From: CAZTAK01 sp964611585
GTDB lineage: Bacteria > Pseudomonadota > Alphaproteobacteria > SHVP01
Length of the DNA stretch: 54,764 bases
Direction: 5' to 3'
Assembly: GCA_964611585.1 (NCBI GenBank)
Contig: CAZTAK010000012.1
Span: 1 to 54,764, forward strand
Shown: positions 26,202 through 34,220 of the stretch, one piece after another
Position numbering within the stretch: position 1 is the stretch's first letter
Layout of the letters: the number at the start of each line of letters is the position of its first letter
Notes under the pieces: generated by a model
Told to the model about the DNA's origin: nothing
The model's input: only the letters and a program-made list of their open reading frames with translations
Databases searched by the model: none
Position numbers and translations under genes: made by a program

Positions 26202-28312
26202 ATGGCGGCATCGGCAAAACGAGCGCCATCGATGCGCTGACCCCCAAACAGGCCGCCGCCGAACTGGCCCGGCTGGCGGCCGAAATCGCCAGTCACGATG
26301 TGCACTATTACGACAAGACCGCGCCTGAGATTTCCGACGCCGAATACGATGAACTGCGCCGCCGCAACGACGCCATCGAGGCCCGCTTCCCCGACCTGAT
26401 CCGCGACGACAGCCCAACCCGGCGCATCGGTGCCGCGCCCGCATCGGGATTCGCAAAAGTGCGTCACAGCGTTCCCATGCTCTCGCTCGGCAACGCCTTC
26501 GACGAAGGCGACGTCAGCGACTTTGTCGCGCGCGTGCGGCGGTTCCTGCGGCTCGGCGCAGACGACGAGCTCGCGGTTCTGGCTGAACCCAAGATCGACG
26601 GCCTGTCGGCGACCTTGCGCTACGAATCGGGCGTGTTCGTGCTGGGGGCGACCCGGGGCGACGGGTCCGAGGGCGAAGACGTCACTGAAAACTTGCGGAC
26701 TCTGAAGGACGTGCCGGCGAAACTGGGCGAGCGCAAGGTTCCCGCCGTCCTCGAAGTGCGCGGCGAGGTCTTTATGCGCCGCGACGAATTCATCGTCTTC
26801 AACGAATCGCAGGCGGCGGCGGACAAACCGGTGTACGCCAATCCGCGAAATTCGGCAGCCGGAAGCTTGCGCCAGATCGATCCGTCGGTGACGGCCGGAC
26901 GGCCGCTGCATTTTCTTGCCTACGGCTGGGGTGAGGTGTCCGAACCCCTCGGCGAGACTCAAGACGAGGCGCTCACACGTTTGGGCGGACTCGGATTCAA
27001 GATTAACGATCGCGCGCGGCTCTGTTTCAGCGTTGCCGAAATCCTCGCCTATCACGGCGAGATTTTCGCCGCCCGGCCGGAGATTCCTTTCGATATCGAC
27101 GGCGTGGTCTACAAGATCGACCGCCTCGACTGGCAGGACCGCCTTGGCACCGTCACCCGCAGCCCGCGCTGGGCGCTGGCCCACAAGTTTCCGGCGGAAC
27201 AGGCCCAGACGGTGCTCCACAAGATCGAAATCCAGGTCGGGCGCACCGGGGCGCTGACGCCGGTGGCGCGGCTCGAACCGGTTACTGTCGGCGGCGTCGT
27301 CGTCACCAACGCGACCCTCCACAACGAAGACGAAATCGCCCGCAAGGATATTCGCCCCGGCGATACGGTCGTGGTGCAGCGTGCCGGCGACGTCATCCCG
27401 CAGGTGGTCGAAGTGATCAAGGAGCCGAGCAAAGAACGCTCTCCGCCTTATGAGTTTCCCACCGTTTGTCCGGCCTGCGGCAGCCACGCGGTCCGCGAGA
27501 CGCTCGATTCCGGTGAACTCGGAAAAGTCCGCCGTTGTACCGGCGGCCTGATTTGCCAGGTTCAATTGGTGGAACGGCTGCGGCATTTCGTGGCGCGCGA
27601 CGCCTTCGACATCGAGGGCCTGGGCGAAAAACAGATCGCCGCCTTCTTGAATGACAAGCGCATTGCCAAACCGGGCGATCTGTTTCGCCTCGAACGCAAA
27701 GACGCGGCTGCGGCCCGCCCGCTGGCCGAGGAAGAAGGTTGGGGCGAGCAATCGGTGCGCAAACTGTTTGCCGCGATCCGGGCGCGGAGCACCATCGGCC
27801 TCGACAAATTTATTTTTGCCCTCGGCATCCGCCACATCGGCCAGGCCAACGCGCGACTGCTGGCGCGCAGCTATGGATCGCTCGACGCCTTTTTGGTTGC
27901 GATGAGGGCCGCCGCCGATCCGGAAGAAGAGGCCCGCGCGCGCCTGCTGGATATTGACGGGATCGGGCCCAAACTCGTGAGCGCGCTGGTCGAGTTCTTC
28001 GCTGAACCGCACAACCGCGAAGTCGTGGACGATTTGAATTCCGTGGTCACGGTTACCGGCATGGAAGCCGTGGCCGCGCAATCGCCGGTCAGCGGCAAGA
28101 CCGTGATCTTCACCGGCACCCTCGAAACCATGAGCCGCAGCGAGGCCAAGGCGCAGGCCGAGGCGCTCGGGGCCAAGGTGGCGGGAACGGTTTCGCCGCG
28201 CACCGACTATGTGGTGGCGGGCCTTGGCCCCGGGTCGAAACTCAAGAGGGCGCAGGAGCTGGGCGTGGAAGTTCTCTCGGAAGAGGACTGGCGCGCTATG
28301 ATCGGACGATGA
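26198..28312 (+). CDS. ligA: NAD-dependent DNA ligase
   Basis: LigA seals nicks in replication and repair using NAD+. The 704-residue protein has the N-terminal NAD-binding Ia domain (LAAEIASHDVHYYDKTAPEI near residue 27), the adenylated lysine in PKIDG (K132), and the OB-fold core. The zinc finger starts CPACGSHAVRE and ends RCTGGLIC. A helix-hairpin-helix region and a C-terminal BRCT domain (GKTVIFTGTLETMSRSEAKA) complete the usual plan. It overlaps recN and the tryptophanase by ATGA, so three unrelated activities may share one message. Confidence 0.96.
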   Translation: MNGGIGKTSAIDALTPKQAAAELARLAAEIASHDVHYYDKTAPEISDAEYDELRRRNDAIEARFPDLIRDDSPTRRIGAAPASGFAKVRHSVPMLSLGNAFDEGDVSDFVARVRRFLRLGADDELAVLAEPKIDGLSATLRYESGVFVLGATRGDGSEGEDVTENLRTLKDVPAKLGERKVPAVLEVRGEVFMRRDEFIVFNESQAAADKPVYANPRNSAAGSLRQIDPSVTAGRPLHFLAYGWGEVSEPLGETQDEALTRLGGLGFKINDRARLCFSVAEILAYHGEIFAARPEIPFDIDGVVYKIDRLDWQDRLGTVTRSPRWALAHKFPAEQAQTVLHKIEIQVGRTGALTPVARLEPVTVGGVVVTNATLHNEDEIARKDIRPGDTVVVQRAGDVIPQVVEVIKEPSKERSPPYEFPTVCPACGSHAVRETLDSGELGKVRRCTGGLICQVQLVERLRHFVARDAFDIEGLGEKQIAAFLNDKRIAKPGDLFRLERKDAAAARPLAEEEGWGEQSVRKLFAAIRARSTIGLDKFIFALGIRHIGQANARLLARSYGSLDAFLVAMRAAADPEEEARARLLDIDGIGPKLVSALVEFFAEPHNREVVDDLNSVVTVTGMEAVAAQSPVSGKTVIFTGTLETMSRSEAKAQAEALGAKVAGTVSPRTDYVVAGLGPGSKLKRAQELGVEVLSEEDWRAMIGR

Positions 28313-29676
28313 AGACAATCATCGAACCGTTCCGCATCAAGGTGGTCGAGCCGATCCACCTCACCACCCGGTCCGAGCGCGAAGCCGCGATCCGCGCCGC
28401 GCACTACAACCTGTTCGCGCTGCGCGCCGAGGATGTGCTGATCGATCTTCTCACCGATTCCGGCACCTCGGCGATGAGCGCGGCGCAATGGTCGGCGATG
28501 ATGCGGGGCGACGAAAGCTATGCCGGCGCGGCCTCGTTCACCCGCTTCGAGGCGGCGGTCCAGAACTTGATGCCATTCGTGTACGTCATCCCGACCCATC
28601 AGGGCCGCGCCGCCGAGGCGATCCTGTTTTCGATCGTCGGTGGCGAGGGGAAGATCGTTCCCAACAACACGCATTTCGATACGACGCGCGGCAACGTCGA
28701 GGCGACCGGCGCCGAGGCGCTGGATCTGGTGATCCCGGAAGGGCGCGATCCGATGGCCGATCACCCCTTCAAGGGCAACATGGATGTGGCGGCGCTGAAC
28801 GCGCTGCTGGCGGAACAAGGCGCGTGTGTGCCTCTGGTGATGGTGACGATTACCAACAACGCGGGCGGCGGCCAGCCGGTGTCGATGGAAAACCTGCGCG
28901 CGGTGCGCGAATTGTGCACCCGACACGGCAAGCCACTGTTTTTCGATGCCTGCCGGTTCGCCGAAAACGCCTGGTTCATCAAGACCCGCGAACCCGGCTA
29001 CGCGGACAAAACGGTTAAGGAGATCGTGCGCGAGATGTTTGCCCTCGCCGACGGCATGACCATGAGCGCCAAGAAAGATGCATTGGTCAACATCGGCGGC
29101 TGGCTCGCCCTCAACGACGGCGACTGGGCGATGGCGGCGCGCAACCGGCTAATCCTGACCGAGGGGTTCCCCACCTACGGCGGCCTGGCCGGGCGCGATC
29201 TCGAGGCCATGGCGCAGGGCCTGGCCGAAGTAATCGACGAGGATTACCTGCACTACCGGGTCCGTACCAGCGCGTACATCGGCGAGGCGTTGACGGCGAT
29301 GGGCGTGCCGGTGGTGCGCCCCGTCGGCGGGCACGCGGTGTTCGTCGATGCGGGCGCGATGCTGTCGCACATCGGCGCGCTGTCCTATCCGGGACAGGCC
29401 TTGTCGGTGGCGTTGTACGAAGCGGGCGGGGTGCGTTCTGTCGAAATCGGCTCGGTCATGTTCGGCCGCCAGGCCGACGGCAGCGAACAACCGGCGGCGA
29501 TGGAACTGGTTCGGCTGGCGCTGCCGCGCCGGGTCTATACCCAGAGCCACGCCGACTACGTCATCGAGTGTTTTGCCGAAGTCAACGCCGACAAGGATCA
29601 CCTGCCCGGATACCGCATCGCCTGGGAGCCGCCGAGCTTGCGCCACTTTACGGCGAGGTTCGAACCGCTCGGGTAG
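28309..29676 (+). CDS. tnaA: Tryptophanase (beta-eliminating lyase family)
   Basis: A pyridoxal-phosphate enzyme that splits L-tryptophan to indole, pyruvate and ammonia. The 455-residue protein has the family start EPFRIKVVEPI, LLTDSGTSAMS, PTHQGR, and the cofactor lysine in MSAKKDALV (K256). The relative with almost the same fold is tyrosine phenol-lyase. Three positions that separate the two are tryptophanase-like: D124 in HFDTTRG (lyase has Thr), I380 in VEIG (lyase has Arg in MERG) and H446 in RHFTARF (lyase has Phe). Its start overlaps the ligA stop, an odd partner. There is no tnaC-like leader or room for one. Confidence 0.88.
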   Translation: MKTIIEPFRIKVVEPIHLTTRSEREAAIRAAHYNLFALRAEDVLIDLLTDSGTSAMSAAQWSAMMRGDESYAGAASFTRFEAAVQNLMPFVYVIPTHQGRAAEAILFSIVGGEGKIVPNNTHFDTTRGNVEATGAEALDLVIPEGRDPMADHPFKGNMDVAALNALLAEQGACVPLVMVTITNNAGGGQPVSMENLRAVRELCTRHGKPLFFDACRFAENAWFIKTREPGYADKTVKEIVREMFALADGMTMSAKKDALVNIGGWLALNDGDWAMAARNRLILTEGFPTYGGLAGRDLEAMAQGLAEVIDEDYLHYRVRTSAYIGEALTAMGVPVVRPVGGHAVFVDAGAMLSHIGALSYPGQALSVALYEAGGVRSVEIGSVMFGRQADGSEQPAAMELVRLALPRRVYTQSHADYVIECFAEVNADKDHLPGYRIAWEPPSLRHFTARFEPLG

Positions 29677-29957
29677 GGCACTTTCCGGCCGGATTGAATC
29701 GATTCGATGGCGGCAAACAGGGTTTTCGGGGCGGCGCGCCGTAAAGCGCGATGCCGGCGCATCGGGCGAGCGCCGCAACGCGCCCGAGGAGCCTGTTGGC
29801 CCCACCGAAGGCCGAGATTCGTTGCGCCGTGGCGTTGTTGCGTCCCTTGTCCGACGCCAGGCATCGCATTGCGGACCGCGCCGCGCCCCGGCACAACGTA
29901 TCTCCGGTCAAAGGGTTCAACCTGGCCGGAACGTGCTCAAAAGGCCCGCGCCCGGGA
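29677..29957. other. Intergenic stretch between convergent genes
   Basis: This 281-base stretch separates the end of tnaA from the end of the minus-strand SnoaL-like gene. I see no ribosome site, recognisable protein or T-tailed hairpin. A 10-base palindrome GAATCGATTC lies at 29695-29704. Open frames across it are Arg/Ala-rich, as expected from high-GC non-coding DNA. Confidence 0.5.
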
Positions 29958-30425
29958 TCAACCGCGCCGGAAGTCGGGGTCGACTTTGGCGTCCATGGCC
30001 TCGCGCATCTGCAACATCGCTGCCGGTGGGGCTTCCATGTAATGGAAGATGCGCCAGCCCTCGGGCTTCTTCCGCAGCAGCACGGTGACGCGCACGTCGC
30101 CCGCCATCAGCGTGCCGCCAAACAGGCCGCCGGGCGCGAGTTCCGCATTCCAGTGCATTTGATAAAATACCCGCGCAAGACCGGGGCCGATTTCGCGAAT
30201 CATCGTGTCCTCGCGCCGGTGCCCGCTCCGCGCGATCATGCTCTGCGTGCCCTGAAAATAGGCGCGAATCGCGTCCCAGCCGCGCATTACCGGCGCCTCT
30301 TCGGCAACATAGAGCGGGTTCGGCTCGTCCGAATCCCACAACGTCAACAGGCCCACGAAGTCGTGTCGCTCCCAATAGGCATCGAGCTCGGCGAGGACCG
30401 CTGCGACTTCGTTTTCGGTCGTCAT
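29958..30425 (-). CDS. SnoaL-like / NTF2-fold protein
   Basis: The 155-residue protein has the sequence shape of small NTF2-fold proteins used in ketosteroid-isomerase-like and nuclear-transport-like families. It starts with a helix (VAAVLAELDAYWERHDFVGLLTLW), then has a MRGWDAIRAYFQGTQ segment and strands ending VTVLLRKKPEGWRIFHYMEAP. The 'GWRI.H' end is typical of the SnoaL_3 group. No catalytic residues can be assigned. Its start overlaps the stop of the aminopeptidase gene upstream (ATGA), so both are probably co-translated. Confidence 0.75.
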   Translation of the reverse strand: MTTENEVAAVLAELDAYWERHDFVGLLTLWDSDEPNPLYVAEEAPVMRGWDAIRAYFQGTQSMIARSGHRREDTMIREIGPGLARVFYQMHWNAELAPGGLFGGTLMAGDVRVTVLLRKKPEGWRIFHYMEAPPAAMLQMREAMDAKVDPDFRRG

Positions 30426-32245
30426 GGCGCGCCCTCAAGCGGCGCCGTGGCGTCGGTGAGCCAGTCCGCGGTATCCGAATCGAGATGCGGCGCCAGCGTT
30501 TCGCGGACCCGGGCGTGATAGGTATCGACCCAGGCGCGCTCGGCCGCGTCCAGCAAGGCGGCGTCGATCAGGTGCCGGTCGATGGGAGCGAGCGTCAGGG
30601 TCTCGAATTCCAGCAGATCTTTTTCGGCGCCTTTGGGTGCGGGCGCGGCGCGCACCGCCAGCAGGTTCTCGATGCGGATGCCGTAAGCCCCCTCTTTGTA
30701 GTAGCCCGGCTCGTTCGACACGATCATGCCGGATTTGAGCGCCTGACGGTTGGGAATTTTGGAAATTCGCTGTGGCCCTTCGTGAACGTTGAGATAGCTG
30801 CCGACGCCATGACCGCTGCCGTGATCGTAATCGAGTCCGGCTTGCCACAGCGCCTGGCGCGCCAGCATGTCGAGCTGCGCGCCGCTGGTGCCTTCCGGAA
30901 AGCGCGCCGTCGCAAGGGCAATGTGACCCTTGAGAACCAAAGTGAACCGGGTGCGTTCCTCAGGCCCCGGTTCACCCACCGCAATTGTGCGGGTGACGTC
31001 CGTGGTGCCGTCGAGATACTGGCCGCCCGAATCGAGCAGGAACAGTTCACCCGCTTTCAGGGTCCGGTTGGTCGCCTCGGAGACACGGTAATGAACGATG
31101 GCGCCATTGGGGCCGGCGCCGGTGATGGCGGGAAAGCTCAGGCCCGTGCAAAGGCGGCCTGCGCGGCGCAATTCATCCGACCGCGCCGAGACATCGAGTT
31201 CCGTAATCGTGCCCTTGGGGGACTCGCGGCCGAGCCAGCACAGCAGGCGCGTGAGCGTGGCTCCGTCGCGGACGTGGGCGGTGCGGATTCCCTCGAGTTC
31301 GGTGTTGTTCTTGCACGCTTTTGACAATTGGCACGGATCAACGCCTCGCACGACGGTGGCGCCGGCGCTCTCCAGGCGGTCGTACACGTACGCGGGCGCT
31401 GTGCCGGGATCGGCCAGTACATGCGCTTCGTCCCCGCCCAGTGCGTCGAGGGCAGCGGGGAAGTCCGCGCGCGGCCGGACCGTTACCTCGTTGCCGAGAT
31501 GGGCGCGCACCGCCGCATCGGCTTTTTCAGGGTCGACGAACAGATCCGCGGTCGCGTCATTGCGCAGGATCGCAAAACCGAGCGTCACCGGGGAATAGAC
31601 GAGGTCCGCGCCGCGCACGTTGAACAGCCAGGCAATCGAATCGGCAAGTGTGATGACCGCCGCGGCGTGTTCTTCGCTGGCAAGAGCGGCGGCGAGGCGG
31701 CGGCGTTTCTCTGCTGACGATTCGCCCGCGTATTTCAGGTCGTGAACGACAATCGGCGCATCGGGCGGGGCCGGGCGGTCGGACCAGGCAGCGTCGATGG
31801 GATTGGCCTTGCACGCGATCAGTTCGCCGCCCGCCTCATCGGCAGCCTTCTGAAACCGCTCGATCGACTGCGGCGTTTGCAGCCATGGATCGTATCCCAG
31901 CCGTTCGCCGCCGAGGTGCTTGGCGATCCAGCGCGCGGGCGGCTCGTCGCTGAGGTGGCGCGGCTCGAAAAGCGCCGTATCCGTTTCCTTGCGCACCTGA
32001 AGAGTATAACGGCCGTCGACGAAGAGGGCGGCGCGCTCGTGCAGCACCACGGCGAGGCCCGCCGACCCGGTGAATCCGGTCAGCCAGGTCAGGCGACGGG
32101 AGCACGCCGGGACTTCTTCGCCCTGGTGCTCGTCCTGCAACGGCACGATCAGGCCGTCCAGGCCGCGGGCCGCAAGCTCGCCCCGGAGGGCCGCGAGGCG
32201 CTCGGCGTGGGGGGCCTTCAGGGTGGATTCGGGTCGTTCGTCCAT
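30422..32245 (-). CDS. Xaa-Pro aminopeptidase, M24B family
   Basis: This metalloprotease removes an N-terminal residue that precedes proline. The 607-residue protein has the three-domain plan of the long aminopeptidase P type: two creatinase-like N-terminal domains and a C-terminal pita-bread domain. Metal ligands are visible in order: FLLDSGGQYLDGTTDVTRT (two Asp), DHGSGHGVGSYLNVHEGP (His), SNEPGYYKEGAYGIRIEN (two Glu). The length exceeds that of E. coli PepP (about 440) and fits the eukaryote-like long form common in alphaproteobacteria. It is co-translated with the SnoaL-like gene. Confidence 0.93.
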   Translation of the reverse strand: MDERPESTLKAPHAERLAALRGELAARGLDGLIVPLQDEHQGEEVPACSRRLTWLTGFTGSAGLAVVLHERAALFVDGRYTLQVRKETDTALFEPRHLSDEPPARWIAKHLGGERLGYDPWLQTPQSIERFQKAADEAGGELIACKANPIDAAWSDRPAPPDAPIVVHDLKYAGESSAEKRRRLAAALASEEHAAAVITLADSIAWLFNVRGADLVYSPVTLGFAILRNDATADLFVDPEKADAAVRAHLGNEVTVRPRADFPAALDALGGDEAHVLADPGTAPAYVYDRLESAGATVVRGVDPCQLSKACKNNTELEGIRTAHVRDGATLTRLLCWLGRESPKGTITELDVSARSDELRRAGRLCTGLSFPAITGAGPNGAIVHYRVSEATNRTLKAGELFLLDSGGQYLDGTTDVTRTIAVGEPGPEERTRFTLVLKGHIALATARFPEGTSGAQLDMLARQALWQAGLDYDHGSGHGVGSYLNVHEGPQRISKIPNRQALKSGMIVSNEPGYYKEGAYGIRIENLLAVRAAPAPKGAEKDLLEFETLTLAPIDRHLIDAALLDAAERAWVDTYHARVRETLAPHLDSDTADWLTDATAPLEGAP

Positions 32246-32289
32246 GGTCCGGATGTATCACGGGGGCCGTGCCGAGGTCATGCGCTTTG

Positions 32290-32310
32290 TGCAATGCTGC
32301 ACTGCAATGC
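32290..32310. repeat. TGCAATGC direct repeats upstream of a DUF1127 gene
   Basis: TGCAATGC occurs at 32290-32297 and again at 32303-32310, a 13-base period, followed by a related GATGCAAC, and GTGCAAT recurs next to the -10 element near 32358. This looks like a set of protein-binding half-sites ahead of the promoter at 32338-32368. I do not recognise the regulator. Confidence 0.45.
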
Positions 32311-32337
32311 GATGCAACAATTATTGATCCTAAGTCA

Positions 32338-32368
32338 TTGATAATCGTATGTTGCGGTGCAATATAAT
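32338..32368 (+). promoter_or_regulatory. Promoter for the first DUF1127 gene
   Basis: A perfect TATAAT at 32363-32368 is preceded by TTGATA at 32338-32343. The 19-base spacing is one or two bases longer than ideal. It is the clearest sigma70-type -10 element in the window and lies 82 bases before the start codon. Confidence 0.6.
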
Positions 32369-32450
32369 AGTCAACCGGGCTGACCCGGAATTCTTGACGC
32401 GGCGGACCGCAACTGAACCTGTCCGCCTCTGACACCACGGAAGACAAGCT

Positions 32451-32786
32451 ATGAATAAACCAATCGATTACTCTGAATATCCAGGATTTGGTGTTCCCAC
32501 GGCTGACGTTGCGGCCTACCTCGCCGCCGCCGATCGCCGTCGGGCCGAAGCCGTTCGGCGCGCCCTGGTAGGCGCGGCCCGTGCCCTTCGCAATGCAGCA
32601 AAATCGGTCCTCGGCCGGTTTGAGGCGCGGCAGGCCCGACGCGAGGCGCTGGATAGCCTGCTGTCGATGGGTGAACGCGAACTTCGTGACATCGGGCTGA
32701 CCCGCTCGACGGTCTTGGACCAGTTCAAAAGCACCGAGGCGCCTGGGCCCGCGGCCAATCAGAACACGTCGCAACACGCAGCCTGA
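32451..32786 (+). CDS. DUF1127 protein, 111 aa
   Basis: The protein ends its ordered part with the DUF1127 signature LLSMGERELRDIGLTRSTV (about residues 72-90). A basic amphipathic helix rich in Arg and Ala precedes it. Small DUF1127 proteins in alphaproteobacteria are known as stress-induced regulators that bind RNA; this one is longer than the classical 45-70 residues because of an added N-terminal third. It has its own promoter and is followed by an intrinsic terminator, so it forms a single-gene unit. A second DUF1127 gene follows on the same strand. Confidence 0.85.
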   Translation: MNKPIDYSEYPGFGVPTADVAAYLAAADRRRAEAVRRALVGAARALRNAAKSVLGRFEARQARREALDSLLSMGERELRDIGLTRSTVLDQFKSTEAPGPAANQNTSQHAA

Positions 32787-32830
32787 GCGCGCCGGACGCG
32801 CCCCGTTGCTTGGGCGCCCGGTTCCAGACG

Positions 32831-32855
32831 AAAGGCCCGCCCGTGCGGGCCTTTT
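32831..32855 (+). terminator. Intrinsic terminator after first DUF1127 gene
   Basis: AAAGGCCCGC pairs with GCGGGCCTTTT around a CCGT loop, giving a 9-10 pair GC-rich stem followed by TTTT. It is the best-formed Rho-independent terminator in the window. Confidence 0.85.
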
Positions 32856-33009
32856 GCTCGCCAGCGCCCCCGATTCGAGGACGGGAATCCAAATCTTTAC
32901 GGGTGGTGGTTCCCGTCACATCCAATAGAGCCCGGCGGTGTTGAAATCGGCGCCCCGGCACACGAAGTATTAGTCAAATGCTTTGCAAATCCCTTAGGGG
33001 GATCAACCC

Positions 33010-33315
33010 ATGACCTGCCTTGCCAGTGAGGTTTTTCAAGACCGGCCGCAGGAACTCCTCAGCCACCGGATCGAGGACATCGCTTCAGGCCCGCATGATT
33101 CGCGTGCCAACCTGGGCGAACGGCTGGTTTGCCTTTCGGTGCGGATCTTGGCGTCGCCGCTAATCGCCTATACCAGCTGGCGGTCGCGCAAACAGCTGCA
33201 CACCTATTTCGATGCGGTCGATCTTCACACCTTGTCGGACATCGGCCTGTTGCGAAACCACGTCCGCGCGGTCGCCGATCCCGGCGATAATGCCGACCGC
33301 CGCCACGCGGCCTAA
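33010..33315 (+). CDS. Second DUF1127 protein, 101 aa
   Basis: The C-terminal half carries a DUF1127-type end, FDAVDLHTLSDIGLLRNHVRAV (about residues 67-88). It is related to the upstream gene only in this segment. A short basic helix (SWRSRKQLHTYF) precedes it. AGGGGGA before the start is a good ribosome site. The gene converges on prmA; its TAA (33313-33315) overlaps the prmA TAG (33314-33312 on the other strand), so the two stops share bases. Confidence 0.8.
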   Translation: MTCLASEVFQDRPQELLSHRIEDIASGPHDSRANLGERLVCLSVRILASPLIAYTSWRSRKQLHTYFDAVDLHTLSDIGLLRNHVRAVADPGDNADRRHAA

Positions 33316-34220
33316 CCGGTCCGACGGACAAGCACCAGCGTCCGCCAGCCGTTGACGTCAATCCGGTGCGCAAGGTGAAAACCCTGCGCCCGGTAGGCGT
33401 TGACGACGCCACAAGCTTCCTGCACCACGAATCCCGATAGCACCAGGCGCCCGTCGTGACGGACGCGCGCCCGCAAGGCGGACGCCATCAGGATCAGTGG
33501 CTTGGCGAGAATATTCGCGGTAACCAGATAGTAGGGCGCGTTTTCTTCAATATTGCGCCGGGACGGCGAACGCGCCTGCGTCACGCGCACGAGTTGAGCC
33601 AGCCGGTTGCGCCGCGCGTTGTTACGCGCTGCTTCGACCGCATCAGAATCGATGTCGGCAGCCAGCACCGGACAGCGCCACAGCTGCGCCGCCGCCAGCG
33701 CCAGGATCCCGGTCCCGCAGCCGAAATCAAGCGCGCTTCGGACTTCCATTTCACGCCTGAGCCGTTCGAGCGCCGCGAGGCATCCCTTGGTGGATTCGTG
33801 GCGCCCGGTGCCGAAGGCGAGGCCGGCATCGATACATAGGGCATAGGTGCTGGAGGGCGGCGGCGCCGCTGCCTCGTGGCTGCCGTGGATCCAGAATCGG
33901 CCCAGCCGCAGCGGCGGTTGCTGACCGAGCGACTGGGCGATCCAGTCGTCGCCGGGCACCCTTTCGACGGTCAGGTCCGATGCGTCCGGTTCCAGGAAGC
34001 GGGCAAGGTTCTGAATACGCGCGGCAGCGGGCTCGGCCGAAACCAGAATCTCGACCTGCGGCGCCGACGGCACAGCAGCCTCGAACCGCGACGACGCCAG
34101 CAGGGTTTCAGCGAAGGTGTCCGCGAGGGCGGTTTCGGTCCGCTCGGAAGCGGCCGCCGGCACAGTGACCGTCAAACGCCACATCTCCGGCGCCGTTGCA
34201 TCTTTGCGGGTCCCGGTCAC
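33312..34220 (-). CDS. prmA: Ribosomal protein L11 methyltransferase-like protein
   Basis: PrmA trimethylates ribosomal protein L11 using SAM. From the GTG that overlaps the helicase stop (GTGA) the protein has 302 residues. It shows the family's LAFGTGRHESTKGCLAAL segment, the SAM loop LDFGCGTGILALAA near residue 167, DIDSDAVEAARNNARRN, and a catalytic-region TANILAKPLI in place of the usual NILA-x-PL. An in-frame ATG at 34184 would start the protein at WRLTVTVPAAA, closer to relatives, but it has no properly spaced ribosome site. The motifs are somewhat diverged, so the substrate is inferred. Confidence 0.88.
   Translation of the reverse strand: MTGTRKDATAPEMWRLTVTVPAAASERTETALADTFAETLLASSRFEAAVPSAPQVEILVSAEPAAARIQNLARFLEPDASDLTVERVPGDDWIAQSLGQQPPLRLGRFWIHGSHEAAAPPPSSTYALCIDAGLAFGTGRHESTKGCLAALERLRREMEVRSALDFGCGTGILALAAAQLWRCPVLAADIDSDAVEAARNNARRNRLAQLVRVTQARSPSRRNIEENAPYYLVTANILAKPLILMASALRARVRHDGRLVLSGFVVQEACGVVNAYRAQGFHLAHRIDVNGWRTLVLVRRTG

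Noticed and set aside
28309..29676. Tyrosine phenol-lyase as the product
   Set aside because: Three specificity positions have tryptophanase residues (Asp, Ile, His) rather than the lyase Thr, Arg, Phe.
29707..30042. Plus-strand frame between tnaA and the SnoaL-like gene
   Set aside because: Arg/Ala/Cys-rich high-GC translation without ribosome site or recognisable domain.
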